DNA of 64,000 nucleotides from Dehalococcoidia bacterium (GTDB taxonomy: Bacteria > Chloroflexota > Dehalococcoidia > UBA2979), in NCBI GenBank assembly GCA_009692685.1, contig SHYS01000009.1, positions 20,326 to 84,325 on the forward strand. Direction: 5' to 3'. Position numbers and translations under genes: made by a program. A model generated the notes under the pieces. That model saw nothing but the letters and a program-made list of their open reading frames with translations, was not told where the DNA came from and searched no databases. Shown here in pieces: positions 26,456 to 36,962 of this stretch. Every line of letters starts with the position of its first letter. The stretch's first letter is position 1.

Positions 26456-27919
26456 ATGACGGACCCGACCACCACCAACGAGGTGCGCCGTGGAAACTGG
26501 CTGCTGCTCGTGGTGGCAGGCGGCGTCTTCATCGCGGCCGACGACCAGACCTCGGTGGTGACGGTCCTGCCCTCGATGCTGCGTGATGCCGGGATCACCG
26601 TCGACGACTTCTATCGAGCGTCGTGGATCATCAACGCGTACCTGCTCGGATACATCGTGGCGCTGCCGATCGTGGGACGGGTCGCCGATGTCTTCGGCCA
26701 CGCGCGCGTGTATGCCGCGAGCCTCGCCGTGTTCATCGTGGGATCGATGCTGGTCGCGAGCGCACCGGGGTTCGCGTGGTTGATCAGCGCCCGCGCGCTG
26801 CAGGCCGTCGGCGGGGGCGCGGTGGTGCCGGTCGCGATGGCGATCGTCGTCGGTGAACTGCCACCGTCGAAGCGGGTGCTGGGCCTGGGCGCGATCGCGG
26901 CGGCCTCGGAGGCCGGGGCGCTGATCGGACCGCTCTGGGGTGGCGCCATCACCGAGGCGTGGGGCTGGCGCTGGGTCTTCTGGGTCAACGTGCCGATGGC
27001 GATACCGTTTCTCTGGGGCGCGTGGCGCTACGCAGGTCGCGAGGTGCGCTCTGGTGCCATCGACTGGCCGAGCGCGCTGCTCCTCGGCGCAGCGCTGACG
27101 ATCCTCACGCTCGCCCTCGTCGATGACCCCATCACGCCGAGGCCGCTGGCGGTCACGCTCGCGCTGCTCGCCTCGACGGTCGTGCCGGCCGCGCTGTTCG
27201 TGCTGCGGCAGCGCGCCGCCCGCGAGCCAATGCTGCGCCTCGCGTCGCTGGCGCCGCGGGCGGCCTGGTCGGCCAACGCCGTCAACTTCCTCGTGGGCGG
27301 CGGGTTGATCACCGTGCTGATCGGCGGGCCGCTGTTCGTGAACCTCGTGCTGGCGCAGCGCCCCCTCGAGGGTGGGCTGACGTTGATGCGGTTCACCGTG
27401 GCGGTGCCGCTCGGCGCGCTGGCTGGCGGCTGGCTGGCCCACCGCTGGAGCCTGCGGGGCACCGCGTTCCTCGGTATGGCGCTGGCGGCCACGTGCTTCG
27501 GTGGGTTGCAGGCCTGGGACCGCACGCTGACCGAGGTGCTGCGCACGCTGCCTCAGCTGGTCGGGGGCTTTGGCTTTGGCCTTGTGATCGCGCCCCTGTC
27601 GGCGGCGGTGCTGCACGGCGTTGCCGAGCGCGAGCGTGCGACGGCCGCCTCGTGGCTGACGCTGAGCCGGATGGTGGGGATGCTGGTCGGCACCTCGCTG
27701 CTCACTTCGCACGGCCTGGGGCGGTTCTACGCGCGGGCGAGCGGCGTCGAGTTCGGCTCGCCCGAGTTCGGCGTGCTGGTGGCGCAGGCGCAGGTGGTCA
27801 CGTTTCGCGAGGTGTTCATCGTCGCCGGCGCGGTGATGGTTGTGGGCTCGTTGCTGGCGTTACTCCTCGGCCGTGGCCGCGCCGAGGATGAGGCAGGGCC
27901 GTGGTGGGCGGTGGGCTGA
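26456..27919 (+). CDS. MFS drug/lipid exporter, DHA2 (14-helix) type
   Basis: A 487-residue major facilitator protein with about 14 membrane helices. The DQTSVVTVLPSM start, VGRVADVFGHARVY (motif A) and VPVAMAIVVGELPPSKR are typical of the EmrB/QacA family. I chose ATG 26456 (MTDPTTTNEVRRGNW) because the earlier in-frame start at 26414 lies inside the lipoprotein gene. Its position right after an LprG-like lipoprotein recalls the mycobacterial LprG-P55 operon. Substrate is unknown. Confidence 0.85.
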   Translation: MTDPTTTNEVRRGNWLLLVVAGGVFIAADDQTSVVTVLPSMLRDAGITVDDFYRASWIINAYLLGYIVALPIVGRVADVFGHARVYAASLAVFIVGSMLVASAPGFAWLISARALQAVGGGAVVPVAMAIVVGELPPSKRVLGLGAIAAASEAGALIGPLWGGAITEAWGWRWVFWVNVPMAIPFLWGAWRYAGREVRSGAIDWPSALLLGAALTILTLALVDDPITPRPLAVTLALLASTVVPAALFVLRQRAAREPMLRLASLAPRAAWSANAVNFLVGGGLITVLIGGPLFVNLVLAQRPLEGGLTLMRFTVAVPLGALAGGWLAHRWSLRGTAFLGMALAATCFGGLQAWDRTLTEVLRTLPQLVGGFGFGLVIAPLSAAVLHGVAERERATAASWLTLSRMVGMLVGTSLLTSHGLGRFYARASGVEFGSPEFGVLVAQAQVVTFREVFIVAGAVMVVGSLLALLLGRGRAEDEAGPWWAVG

Positions 27920-27923
27920 GCAC

Positions 27924-28322
27924 CTATCGCTCCATGCGCCACAGCGTCTCGAAGCCCTCGCCGCCGGTGACGGCGCGCTCGGCACAGTCGCGCTCCAGCA
28001 CCTCGAGGTCACGCAGCGCCGATGAAAGCTCGGCGGCGGCGTCGAGGCCGTGCTCGCGCCGCACGCGGCGCACAATCGCATACGCCACGTCGGACGCGCC
28101 GAGATAACCGACGCTGTGCGGCCAGAAGGCGAACGCGGAGCCCTCGGGAGCGCCAAGGCTCGGACGGCGGTAGGCGAGCCAGATGGCGCGCTCGGCGGGG
28201 GAGTTGAGGGGCTCGACGACCTCAATCAGCGGACCGAGGAGACCGTCGGAGCGCATGTCGAGGAGCAGGCGCTGCTGGCAGAAGGGAAAGGCCATCACCA
28301 GCACGTCCGAGTGGTCGACCAC
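27924..28322 (-). CDS. Hypothetical protein
   Basis: A 132-residue soluble protein of no family I recognise (MVDHSDVLVMAFPFCQQRLLLDMR, then RAIWLAYRRPSLGAPEGSAF). The frame stays open and coding-like upstream to about 28395 (PPLLHGEDVIGPDFAELIEV), with no ATG, GTG or TTG there. The GTG at 28322 is therefore the first usable start, and the gene may have lost its true 5' end. It is convergent with the MFS gene, four bases apart, and lies downstream of the groEL hairpin on the same strand. Confidence 0.5.
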   Translation of the reverse strand: MVDHSDVLVMAFPFCQQRLLLDMRSDGLLGPLIEVVEPLNSPAERAIWLAYRRPSLGAPEGSAFAFWPHSVGYLGASDVAYAIVRRVRREHGLDAAAELSSALRDLEVLERDCAERAVTGGEGFETLWRMER

Positions 28323-28407
28323 CTCGATGAGTTCTGCGAAGTCGGGACCGATGACGTCTTCACCGTGCAGCAGGGGCGGGCTCCATCTCGATAATGCCGG
28401 GATCGAG

Positions 28408-28433
28408 GAGGGGCCGGGGTGAGCCGGCCCCTC
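28408..28433 (-). terminator. Hairpin after groEL
   Basis: A 10-bp GC-rich stem (GAGGGGCCGG / CCGGCCCCTC) with a six-base loop, 45 bases past the groEL stop. The minus-strand downstream sequence is not T-rich. Confidence 0.55.
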
Positions 28434-28477
28434 GCAGGGTCTCAGTCGGTGGCCGGAGAGGCCAGACCCGGCTAGGC

Positions 28478-30100
<1,623 letters not shown>

Positions 30101-30256
30101 TTATCGCCGTGAGGGTGAATCCCTCGGGGCCGCGTTGATACGAACCTGTGGATGCCAGAACCGTGAGAACGAACTGGCGCTGCCACGGGGATGCCGAGAG
30201 GACCGCCCCGTCGCACTCGTAGGCGAGAGTGACGCGAACGGGTCTGCGACGAAACT

Positions 30257-30283
30257 TTAGCACTCGCGAGGTGAGAGTGCTAA
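30257..30283 (-). promoter_or_regulatory. CIRCE operator (HrcA site) upstream of groEL
   Basis: Perfect TTAGCACTC-N9-GAGTGCTAA inverted repeat, the consensus HrcA-binding site. On the minus strand TACAAA just upstream could be the -10. The rest of 30092-30462 shows no gene. Confidence 0.97.
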
Positions 30284-30462
30284 CGGCATGATTTGTACCG
30301 AATCGTGTGGGGCGATGCAAGCCTCCGGCCTCTCGAAAGCTGTCGGGCGTGAGGTTTGAGGCAGGACGCGCCATCTGCCGTTGAAGGCGCTAGGATGCGC
30401 GCGGAATCGCGGAATTACGAACGCTGTCGCAGCCGCAACGCAGACCGTCACAGGAGGTGGCC

Positions 30463-31305
30463 GTGACCACTACCACCCCGGCCGATGCTGCCCCGAGCGA
30501 GGTGACCGTCGAGCCCGTGCTCATCGAGCAGATCGGCGACGTCACGCTGCTCAAGATGAACCGGCCGGAGAAGCTGAACGCCTGGAGCGCACCGGTATCG
30601 AACGCCCTCAACGAGTTCTTCCAGGCGCTGAACGCTGGCGAGTACACGACGCGCGCGATCGTCCTCACTGGTTATGGTCGTGCGTTCTGCGCCGGGGGCG
30701 ACGTCTCCAGCTTCCCGGGCTCAGGGGCGGTGGGAGGCGGCCAGGCCCGGCGCCGGCTGTGGCGGCGTCCGCACCTAGAGACGTACACGGTCCAGGTGAT
30801 GCGTAGCTGTGACGTACCGATCATCGGCGCCATTAACGGCTACGCCGTTGGCCTCGGATTCGGTGTGGCGCTGGGTACGGACCTGCGGGTGGCAGCGGAC
30901 GACGCCATCTTCGCCGTCTCGCAGACCACTCGAGGGTTGCTCGCGGACTACGGACTCGGCCACTTTCTCAACGAGGCGCTGGGCCCGCAGCGGGCGATGG
31001 AGTTGATGCTCACGGGCCGCCGTGTGGGTGCGCAGGAGGCCCTCGAACTGGGCCTGGTGCTGAAAGTCGTGCCGCGCGACCGGCTGATCGAGGAGTCCGT
31101 GGACCTGGCGACGCAGATCGCGAAGGGGCCACCACTCGGGATGGCCGCCTCCAAGCGTGTGATCTACATGAACCAGGAGGCGGACCTCTCGAGGGTCGTC
31201 GACTTTACCTCGCTGACCATCGATAGCCTGTTCGTTTCGGACGATGGGGTCGAGGGCGTGCGCTCGTTCGTGGAGCGACGCGACCCGGTGTTCAAGGGGA
31301 GCTAG
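30463..31305 (+). CDS. Enoyl-CoA hydratase/isomerase (crotonase) family
   Basis: A 280-residue crotonase-fold protein. The oxyanion-hole segments are AFCAGGDVSSF near residue 78 and INGYAVGLGFGVALGTD near residue 125. The usual catalytic glutamates are not evident: the active-site loop reads SQTTRGLLADYGLGHFL. A different acyl-CoA reaction than plain hydration is therefore possible. AGGAGG at 30452-30457 places the start at GTG 30463 rather than the overlapping GTG 30457. It heads the plus-strand run leading to the haem genes. Confidence 0.82.
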   Translation: MTTTTPADAAPSEVTVEPVLIEQIGDVTLLKMNRPEKLNAWSAPVSNALNEFFQALNAGEYTTRAIVLTGYGRAFCAGGDVSSFPGSGAVGGGQARRRLWRRPHLETYTVQVMRSCDVPIIGAINGYAVGLGFGVALGTDLRVAADDAIFAVSQTTRGLLADYGLGHFLNEALGPQRAMELMLTGRRVGAQEALELGLVLKVVPRDRLIEESVDLATQIAKGPPLGMAASKRVIYMNQEADLSRVVDFTSLTIDSLFVSDDGVEGVRSFVERRDPVFKGS

Positions 31306-31421
31306 GACCCCAAGCGTTGGGGTTCTCGGTCACGCCGCGGCAGGACCTGCGCCCGTATCACCGCTGCGGCTCGCGCCTGAAACTTCTGGGCGTCGCTCGG
31401 ACAAGCAGGAATGGCAGCGCG

Positions 31422-31829
31422 GTGGAACGAGTCCGGCTGGGGATCGTGGTGTTCTCCTCGCGGGGTATGGCGGAGACGGAGGCGCTGGTGCGCGAAGCCC
31501 TAGCTGCCGCAGGCTTCGGCGTGCTGACAGAGATCGACGTACAGGCGACGCTGCAGGAGAAGCTCAGCAAGGACACTGGCCCGTACAAGATCCTCGGGGC
31601 CTGCCACCCGCCGTCCGTGTACCGGGCGCTCGAGGCGTGGTGCGGCGTAGGCGTGCTGTTGCCCTGCAACGTGGTGCTGTACCGGACCGGAGACCACGTG
31701 CCTGTTCAGGCGTTCGACCCGCTGTCGATGGGTGAGCTCGTCGAATTTCCGGAACTGGTGAGCGTTGCCCGCGAGGCGTCAGAACGTCTTGATCGGGCGA
31801 TGCGAGCGGTGGAGGATCGGGCTGCGTAA
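31422..31829 (+). CDS. DUF302 family protein
   Basis: A 135-residue protein with the DUF302 signature: AAGFGVLTEIDVQATLQEKL, then YKILGACHPPSVYRALE, then VGVLLPCNVVLYRTGD. Function is unknown; family members are small homodimers sometimes linked to redox or sulfur metabolism. The conserved Cys in LGAC and LLPC are both present. GTG 31422 gives the normal family length; upstream in-frame codons from 31317 do not resemble the family. It follows the crotonase gene by about 115 bases. Confidence 0.8.
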   Translation: MERVRLGIVVFSSRGMAETEALVREALAAAGFGVLTEIDVQATLQEKLSKDTGPYKILGACHPPSVYRALEAWCGVGVLLPCNVVLYRTGDHVPVQAFDPLSMGELVEFPELVSVAREASERLDRAMRAVEDRAA

Positions 31830-31942
31830 CCCCGAAAATCTCCCAAACCTCACGGTGGCGCATCGATTTTGCGATACGCGTCCGAACGGCCATTGCCACC
31901 TGAGACGCAACGCCCGAGGCTACGTGCGGAGGGGGGCGCGGG

Positions 31943-32953
31943 ATGAAATACCGAGAGCTAGCAGACTCGGGAGTGCGCGTTTCCGAGGTCGGATTTGGGG
32001 TGTGGACCGTCGCCGCCGGGTGGTGGGGCGAGCACTCCGACGACGAGGCGGCCGCGCTGCTGCGCCACGCCATGGACCTCGGGGTGACGTTCTTCGACAC
32101 TGCGGAAACCTACGGGAACGGTCGAGGCGAGACCGTGCTGGCACACGCCTTCCCCGGCGTTGAGCGCGACCGCATCGTCATCGGCGCCAAGTTCGGATAC
32201 GACTGGGCGAACCGCGATCCGAACCAGGCGGGGCATCGCGAGGCGCCGCATCGCTTCGACGTGCCGTTCCTGGAGCAGGCGCTGGATGCCTCGTTGAAGC
32301 GTCTGGGCACGGACCGCATCGACTTTTACCAGCTGCACAACCCGCGGATGGCACACCTCCAGTTGGACGACATCTGGACATGGGCCGAGCGCGCGAAAGC
32401 TGCCGGCAAGGTACGCGCCATCGGCGTCGCCCTCGGCCCCGCGATCGGCTGGCTCGAGGAGGGGCTGTACGCGATGGAGCACCTGCCCGTCGAGGGCGTG
32501 CAGATGATCTACAACGCGCTCGAGCTCGACCCCGGCCGGGAACTCATCGCCTGCGCGGAGCGCACCGGCAAGAGCCTCGTGGTCCGGGTGCCGCATTCCT
32601 CGGGCATGCTCGAGGGCAACTACACGACCGAGACCACCTTCGGGCCGAACGACCACCGACAGCACCGTCCGAAGGCGTGGCTCGAGGACGGCCTGCGCAA
32701 GATCGAGTCCCTCGATTTCCTGAGCGCGGAGACCGGGTCGACACTTGGGCAGGCGGCGCTGCGCTACGCACTCCAGTCGCCGACCGTCGTGTCGGCGCTG
32801 CCGAACATCTACGAGGTCTCGCAGCTCGTCGAGTTTGCCGCGGCTGGTGACCAGCCCGCGCTGAGCGAGGCGCAGGTGGCGCGCGTGATTGACCTGTACG
32901 AGACCAACTATGGATTGCCGCGCCGCGCGGCGGAAGCGGCGGTAGCGCGATGA
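31943..32953 (+). CDS. Aldo/keto reductase
   Basis: A 336-residue NAD(P)H-dependent TIM-barrel reductase. The catalytic tetrad is recognisable: Asp and Tyr in FFDTAETYGNG, Lys in VIGAKFG, and His in FYQLHNP. A strong GGAGGGGGG-type ribosome site precedes ATG 31943. The stop overlaps the siroheme decarboxylase start (ATGA), so the two are translationally coupled. Substrate is unknown, and its placement at the head of a siroheme/haem operon is unusual. Confidence 0.85.
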   Translation: MKYRELADSGVRVSEVGFGVWTVAAGWWGEHSDDEAAALLRHAMDLGVTFFDTAETYGNGRGETVLAHAFPGVERDRIVIGAKFGYDWANRDPNQAGHREAPHRFDVPFLEQALDASLKRLGTDRIDFYQLHNPRMAHLQLDDIWTWAERAKAAGKVRAIGVALGPAIGWLEEGLYAMEHLPVEGVQMIYNALELDPGRELIACAERTGKSLVVRVPHSSGMLEGNYTTETTFGPNDHRQHRPKAWLEDGLRKIESLDFLSAETGSTLGQAALRYALQSPTVVSALPNIYEVSQLVEFAAAGDQPALSEAQVARVIDLYETNYGLPRRAAEAAVAR

Positions 32954-34101
32954 CGACCCTCGAGACGGCGGCTACTGCGGAGGTCAGCTCGACCGCACTG
33001 CCCGATGCCCTGCGGCGCGCCGGCGCACCGCTGAGCGAGACGACGCGGTTGCTGCTCGACCTGATGCAGGACGAATTTCCGCTCGTTCCACGGCCCTACG
33101 AGGCGCTGGGCAAACGCCTTGGGCTGACAGAGGCGCAGACGCTCGAGTACCTTGCGGAGGCGCGGGCGGCCGGCGTGGTGCGCCAGATCTGCGCGATCTT
33201 CGACACCAAGGCGCTCGGGTACTCCTCGGCACTGGTGGCGATGCGGATCGCGCCGGAGCAGCTCAGGCGCGCCGTCGCGGTGGTGAACGCGCACCCCGGT
33301 GTCTCGCACAACTATCGGCGGAGCCACGACTTCAACCTCTGGTTCACGGTGGCCATGCCGCCCGGCGATGACCTGGACGAGGTCATCCAGAAGCTGCACG
33401 TGTTGACCGGCGCCGAGTCGACGCGGCCGATGCCGACGCTGCACCTCTTCAAGATCGCCGTCACCCTCGACATGACGGGGACGCGTGACCTCGAGGCGCG
33501 GGGCGAGCCGGAGTACACGCAGGAACGCCGCCACGAGGCCGCACGCCACGTGGTCAGCGACGAGGACATTGCCTACATCCGCGCGACGCAGGGCGATCTG
33601 CAGGACATCCTCGAGCCTTTCGCGCCGATCGCGCGCGAGTTGGGCTGGAGCGTGGAACGCGTGCTCGAGCACGGCCGCACGATGATCGAGCGCGGCCATC
33701 TGCGGCGGTTCGCGGGCATCATCAACCACCGCACGGCCGGATTCCGCGCCAACGGCATGGCGGTGTGGAACGTCCCCGCCGAGCGCATTCAGGACTTCGG
33801 GCAGTTCGTGGCCGGCTACCGAGGTGTCTCGCACTGCTACCAGCGCCCGACGTATCCCGACTGGCCGTACTCGGTCTTCTCGATGCTGCACCACCCTAAG
33901 GTCGCTGGCGTGGAGGAGTCCGCGGCCGCGATCTCACGCGAGACGGGTATCGAGGATTACCGGGTTCTCTACTCGACCACCGAGTACAAGAAGATCCGCC
34001 TGCCGTACTTCATTCCGGAGTACGACAACTGGGAGGCGCTGTGCGCGGCGGCCGCCCTCGAGCCCGTGGTCGCGGAACAGCCCGAGGAGGTGCTCGCATG
34101 A
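32950..34101 (+). CDS. ahbAB: Siroheme decarboxylase, fused AhbA-AhbB type
   Basis: Two Lrp/AsnC-like decarboxylase units in one 383-residue chain (about residues 28-180 and 192-355). The first has LLDLMQDEFPLVPRPYEALG, then NYRRSHDFNLWFTV. The second has VSHCYQRPTYPDWPYSVFSMLHH, then EYKKIRLPYF. The family removes the acetate carboxyls at C12 and C18 of siroheme to give 12,18-didecarboxysiroheme, in the alternative haem or haem d1 pathways. Separate AhbA/AhbB or NirD/L/G/H proteins are common; the fusion is NirDL-like. Overlaps join it to the aldo/keto reductase and to chdC. Absence of nirF/nirE/nirJ-type haem d1 genes favours the haem b route. Confidence 0.88.
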   Translation: MTTLETAATAEVSSTALPDALRRAGAPLSETTRLLLDLMQDEFPLVPRPYEALGKRLGLTEAQTLEYLAEARAAGVVRQICAIFDTKALGYSSALVAMRIAPEQLRRAVAVVNAHPGVSHNYRRSHDFNLWFTVAMPPGDDLDEVIQKLHVLTGAESTRPMPTLHLFKIAVTLDMTGTRDLEARGEPEYTQERRHEAARHVVSDEDIAYIRATQGDLQDILEPFAPIARELGWSVERVLEHGRTMIERGHLRRFAGIINHRTAGFRANGMAVWNVPAERIQDFGQFVAGYRGVSHCYQRPTYPDWPYSVFSMLHHPKVAGVEESAAAISRETGIEDYRVLYSTTEYKKIRLPYFIPEYDNWEALCAAAALEPVVAEQPEEVLA

Positions 34102-34874
34102 CGACTGCGGAGCGCCCGGCGGCGAGCCCTCACCAGATTCACGCCCCCGCCTCGGAGCCCGACGGTGCGACGGCACGGACGCCTCGAGGTGTGCAGAGCG
34201 TGAAGTTCTCGTTCTTCAGGCTATCGGCGGAGGCTCGCCGCCTCCCCGGGGACCAGCGCGCCGCCCTTGGTGAGGCGCTGTCCGGGCTGCTGAGTGCCTC
34301 GACGGACCGCATGCTGACCCGCGTCTACACGACGGCCGGGACGCGAAGCGACACGGACTTCCTCGTCTGGCAGGTCCATGACGATCTGGCGATCATCTCG
34401 GACTGGCATGCCGAGTTCGATCGATCGAACGCCGGCGCCTGGCTGGAGCGTCCACACTCGTACCTGTCGATGACGATGCGATCGCAGTACACCAACACCG
34501 AGCATGCGAGCGCCGAGCGTCGCGAGCGCCTGCGCGCGGACGGTGGCGTAGACGCGTACCTGTTCGTCTATCCGATGGCGAAGACGAAGGCCTGGTACCA
34601 GCTCCCGCAGGAGGAGCGCCAGCGGATGATGGATGAGCACATCGCCATTGGCCACAAATACCACGGCATCAAGATCAACACGACGTACTCGTACGGGCTG
34701 GATGATCAGGAGTTCGTGGTCGCCTTCGAGGGCGACGACCCGGGCGAGTTCCTCGCGCTCGTACGCGAGCTGCGAGGCACCGACTCGACTCAGTACACGG
34801 CGTTCGACACGCCGATGTTCACGTGTCGCCGCATCGAGGCTGACGCGCTCGCCGCGCACCTCGGCCTCACGTAA
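34098..34874 (+). CDS. chdC: Coproheme decarboxylase ChdC (HemQ)
   Basis: Peroxide-dependent conversion of Fe-coproporphyrin III to haem b. The 258-residue chlorite-dismutase-fold protein carries the features expected of ChdC. The catalytic Tyr is in FVYPMAKTKAWYQLP near residue 156. The proximal His is in EHIAIGHKYHGIKINTTYSYG. GLDDQEFVVAFE completes the pattern. ATG 34098 overlaps the AhbAB stop (ATGA), so translation is coupled to siroheme decarboxylase. The first 45 residues are a variable tail. Confidence 0.9.
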   Translation: MTTAERPAASPHQIHAPASEPDGATARTPRGVQSVKFSFFRLSAEARRLPGDQRAALGEALSGLLSASTDRMLTRVYTTAGTRSDTDFLVWQVHDDLAIISDWHAEFDRSNAGAWLERPHSYLSMTMRSQYTNTEHASAERRERLRADGGVDAYLFVYPMAKTKAWYQLPQEERQRMMDEHIAIGHKYHGIKINTTYSYGLDDQEFVVAFEGDDPGEFLALVRELRGTDSTQYTAFDTPMFTCRRIEADALAAHLGLT

Positions 34875-34883
34875 TCTGGGTCG

Positions 34884-35603
34884 ATGGCGTACTATCCGAT
34901 CTTCGTGGAGATGCGCGGGCGCAAGGTGCTGCTCGTGGGTGGCGGACACGTCGCCCTCGAGAAGATCGGCAAGCTCGTGGAGTCTGAGGCTGACGTGACC
35001 GTCGTCGCGCCCGCGCTCATCCCCGAGGTGCGCACCTTCATCGACAGCGGTTTGGCCAGCCTCGAGGAGCGCGAATACCGCGCCGGCGACACCGCGGGCT
35101 TCGAGGTGGTGATGGTTGCGACGGACGACGGCGGCATCAACCGCCAGGTCGCGGACGAGGCGCGGTCGCGCGGCATCTGGGTGAACGCCGCCGACGACAT
35201 CGCCAACTGCGACTTCATCCTCCCCGGCGTGGCGAGGCGCGGGCGGATCGCGATTGCGACCTCGACGGGTGGGGCGAGCCCGGCGCTGGCGCGCTGGCTG
35301 CGCGAGCGCATGGAGGAGCTCCTCTCCGACGAGGTGGTGGCGCTGGGCGACGTGCTCGCCGAGCTGCGTGTCCGGGTGCGTGCCCGGGACCGCGAGTGCG
35401 CCGCGGGCTGCGACCGCACGCAGCCACCCCCGCCACTGCTCTGCAAGACCTGCCCGAACCGCATCCCGCCCGAGAGCTGGCAGGCCGCCATAGATCACGA
35501 GGTGATGGCGCTCCTCGCGGCGGGCAACATCGATGCGGCGACCGCCCGCATCGCGACGGGGATCGGCCTTGACCGACCGCTCCGCGCGCGCGTTCAGGCG
35601 TAG
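34884..35603 (+). CDS. Precorrin-2 dehydrogenase / sirohydrochlorin ferrochelatase (Met8/CysG N-terminal type)
   Basis: Oxidises precorrin-2 with NAD+ and, in bifunctional members, inserts Fe2+ to make siroheme. The 239-residue protein has the Rossmann motif KVLLVGGGHVALEK near residue 14, the catalytic Asp region VNAADDIANCDFILP near residue 105, and TSTGGASPALARWLRERMEELL. Unusually, the C-terminal domain contains four cysteines, C172-x3-C176-x10-C187-x2-C190 (DNA 35397-35453), suggesting a bound metal or Fe-S cluster. It begins 10 bases after chdC. Confidence 0.9.
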   Translation: MAYYPIFVEMRGRKVLLVGGGHVALEKIGKLVESEADVTVVAPALIPEVRTFIDSGLASLEEREYRAGDTAGFEVVMVATDDGGINRQVADEARSRGIWVNAADDIANCDFILPGVARRGRIAIATSTGGASPALARWLRERMEELLSDEVVALGDVLAELRVRVRARDRECAAGCDRTQPPPPLLCKTCPNRIPPESWQAAIDHEVMALLAAGNIDAATARIATGIGLDRPLRARVQA

Positions 35604-35650
35604 CCGGGTAACGAGGCCACGCGATGCCCACCAGGCGGAACGGCGAGTCG

Positions 35651-36958
35651 ATGCTGACTATGGTGGGCGTGAGCCACCACGACGCGCCCCTCGAGGTGCG
35701 CGAACGCCTCGCGATCCACGCCGACGCCGTGTCCCCGACTCTCGAGGCGCTGGCGCACACTCTGGGGCCAGCGGTCATCCTGAGCACCTGCAACCGCAGC
35801 GAGGTCTACCTCTCGGGGGCCTTCAACCTCGATGACGTCGTTGCGGTACTCGAGGGCGCAACCGGGATCGACGGCGTGCAGGCGCGCCGCTATCTGCGCG
35901 TTCGGCGCGACCTTGATGCGGTGCATCACCTCTTCGAGGTCGCCGCAGGCGTGGACTCGATGGTGATCGGGGAGCCTGAGATCCTCGGACAGGTCCGTGG
36001 CGCCTTCTCGCTTTCGACGGCGGCCGGTTCGGATGACGCGGTCCTCTCGAGGCTGTTCCACGTCGCGATCCGCGTGGGGCGTAGAGCGCGTGCGGAGACA
36101 GGGATCTCGCGCCACGCGATCTCGCTCTCCTCGGTCGCGGTGCATGAGGCGCTGGCGCATTATCCGGACGTGTCGCGGACGAGCGTGCTCGTGATCGGAG
36201 CCGGTGACGCCGGACGCGCGGCCGCCGAGGCGCTCGTTGACAGAGGCGTAGCGCGCGTGGAGGTCATCAATCGCACGCTGGCTCACGCCGAGGCGCTGGC
36301 CGCCGACCTGGGCGGCACGGCGCGTCCCTTCGACATGCTGATCGACGCGCTGGCTGCGGCCGACGTGGTCATCGCCGCCACGGGTGCGGCGGGGTACGTG
36401 GTGGGTTGCGCCGACCTGCAGGCGGCGCTGCGTCTGCGGCATGAGCGCCTGGCGAGCGGCCCCTTGTTGGTGTTCGACATCGCCGTACCACGTGACTTCG
36501 AGGCGGAGGCGCGCAGCCTAGCCGGCGCGGCCTATCGCGACATCGACGACCTGCAGGCCGTGTCCGAGGCCAACGGCGCGGCCCGGGGTGCGGAGGTTGA
36601 GGCCGTGCGTGCGATCGTCGACGCCGCGGCAGACCGCTTCACGGCGTGGTGGCGACAGCTCTCGGTGCTGCCCACCATCGCGGCCATCACCGAACGCGCC
36701 GAGGCGATGCGCGAGGAGCAGGTGAAGCGCACGCTGCAGGCGCTGGGTTCTGACTTCGCCGGCGCTGATCTGCACCAGCACCTGGATGTGCTGACGCGCT
36801 CGCTGGTCAGGCAGTTGCTGCATGACCCGATAGCGGCGTTGCGCCGTCGCGGCGACCGCGACGATTACCTCGCCGCCGCCCGCACGCTGTTCGCACTCGA
36901 TGGGCGCGTCGCTGTCGGTGCCGATGGCGCCGCCGAGCACAGCGAACTCGAGGCGTAG
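35651..36958 (+). CDS. hemA: Glutamyl-tRNA reductase
   Basis: First committed step of the C5 pathway: reduces glutamyl-tRNA to glutamate-1-semialdehyde with NADPH. The 435 residues start at MLTMVGVSHHDAPLEVRER. The catalytic Cys is in ILSTCNRSEVYL near residue 43, the NADPH site is VLVIGAGDAGRAAAEAL near residue 180, and a C-terminal dimerisation domain follows. An upstream ATG at 35624 adds nine residues. The gene is closely followed by hemC. Confidence 0.95.
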   Translation: MLTMVGVSHHDAPLEVRERLAIHADAVSPTLEALAHTLGPAVILSTCNRSEVYLSGAFNLDDVVAVLEGATGIDGVQARRYLRVRRDLDAVHHLFEVAAGVDSMVIGEPEILGQVRGAFSLSTAAGSDDAVLSRLFHVAIRVGRRARAETGISRHAISLSSVAVHEALAHYPDVSRTSVLVIGAGDAGRAAAEALVDRGVARVEVINRTLAHAEALAADLGGTARPFDMLIDALAAADVVIAATGAAGYVVGCADLQAALRLRHERLASGPLLVFDIAVPRDFEAEARSLAGAAYRDIDDLQAVSEANGAARGAEVEAVRAIVDAAADRFTAWWRQLSVLPTIAAITERAEAMREEQVKRTLQALGSDFAGADLHQHLDVLTRSLVRQLLHDPIAALRRRGDRDDYLAAARTLFALDGRVAVGADGAAEHSELEA

Positions 36959-36962
36959 GCAA

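Noticed and set aside
23852..28322. Search for selA, selB or selC near selD
   Set aside because: None is recognisable; genes around selD are DNA repair and export genes, so the Sec machinery must be elsewhere.
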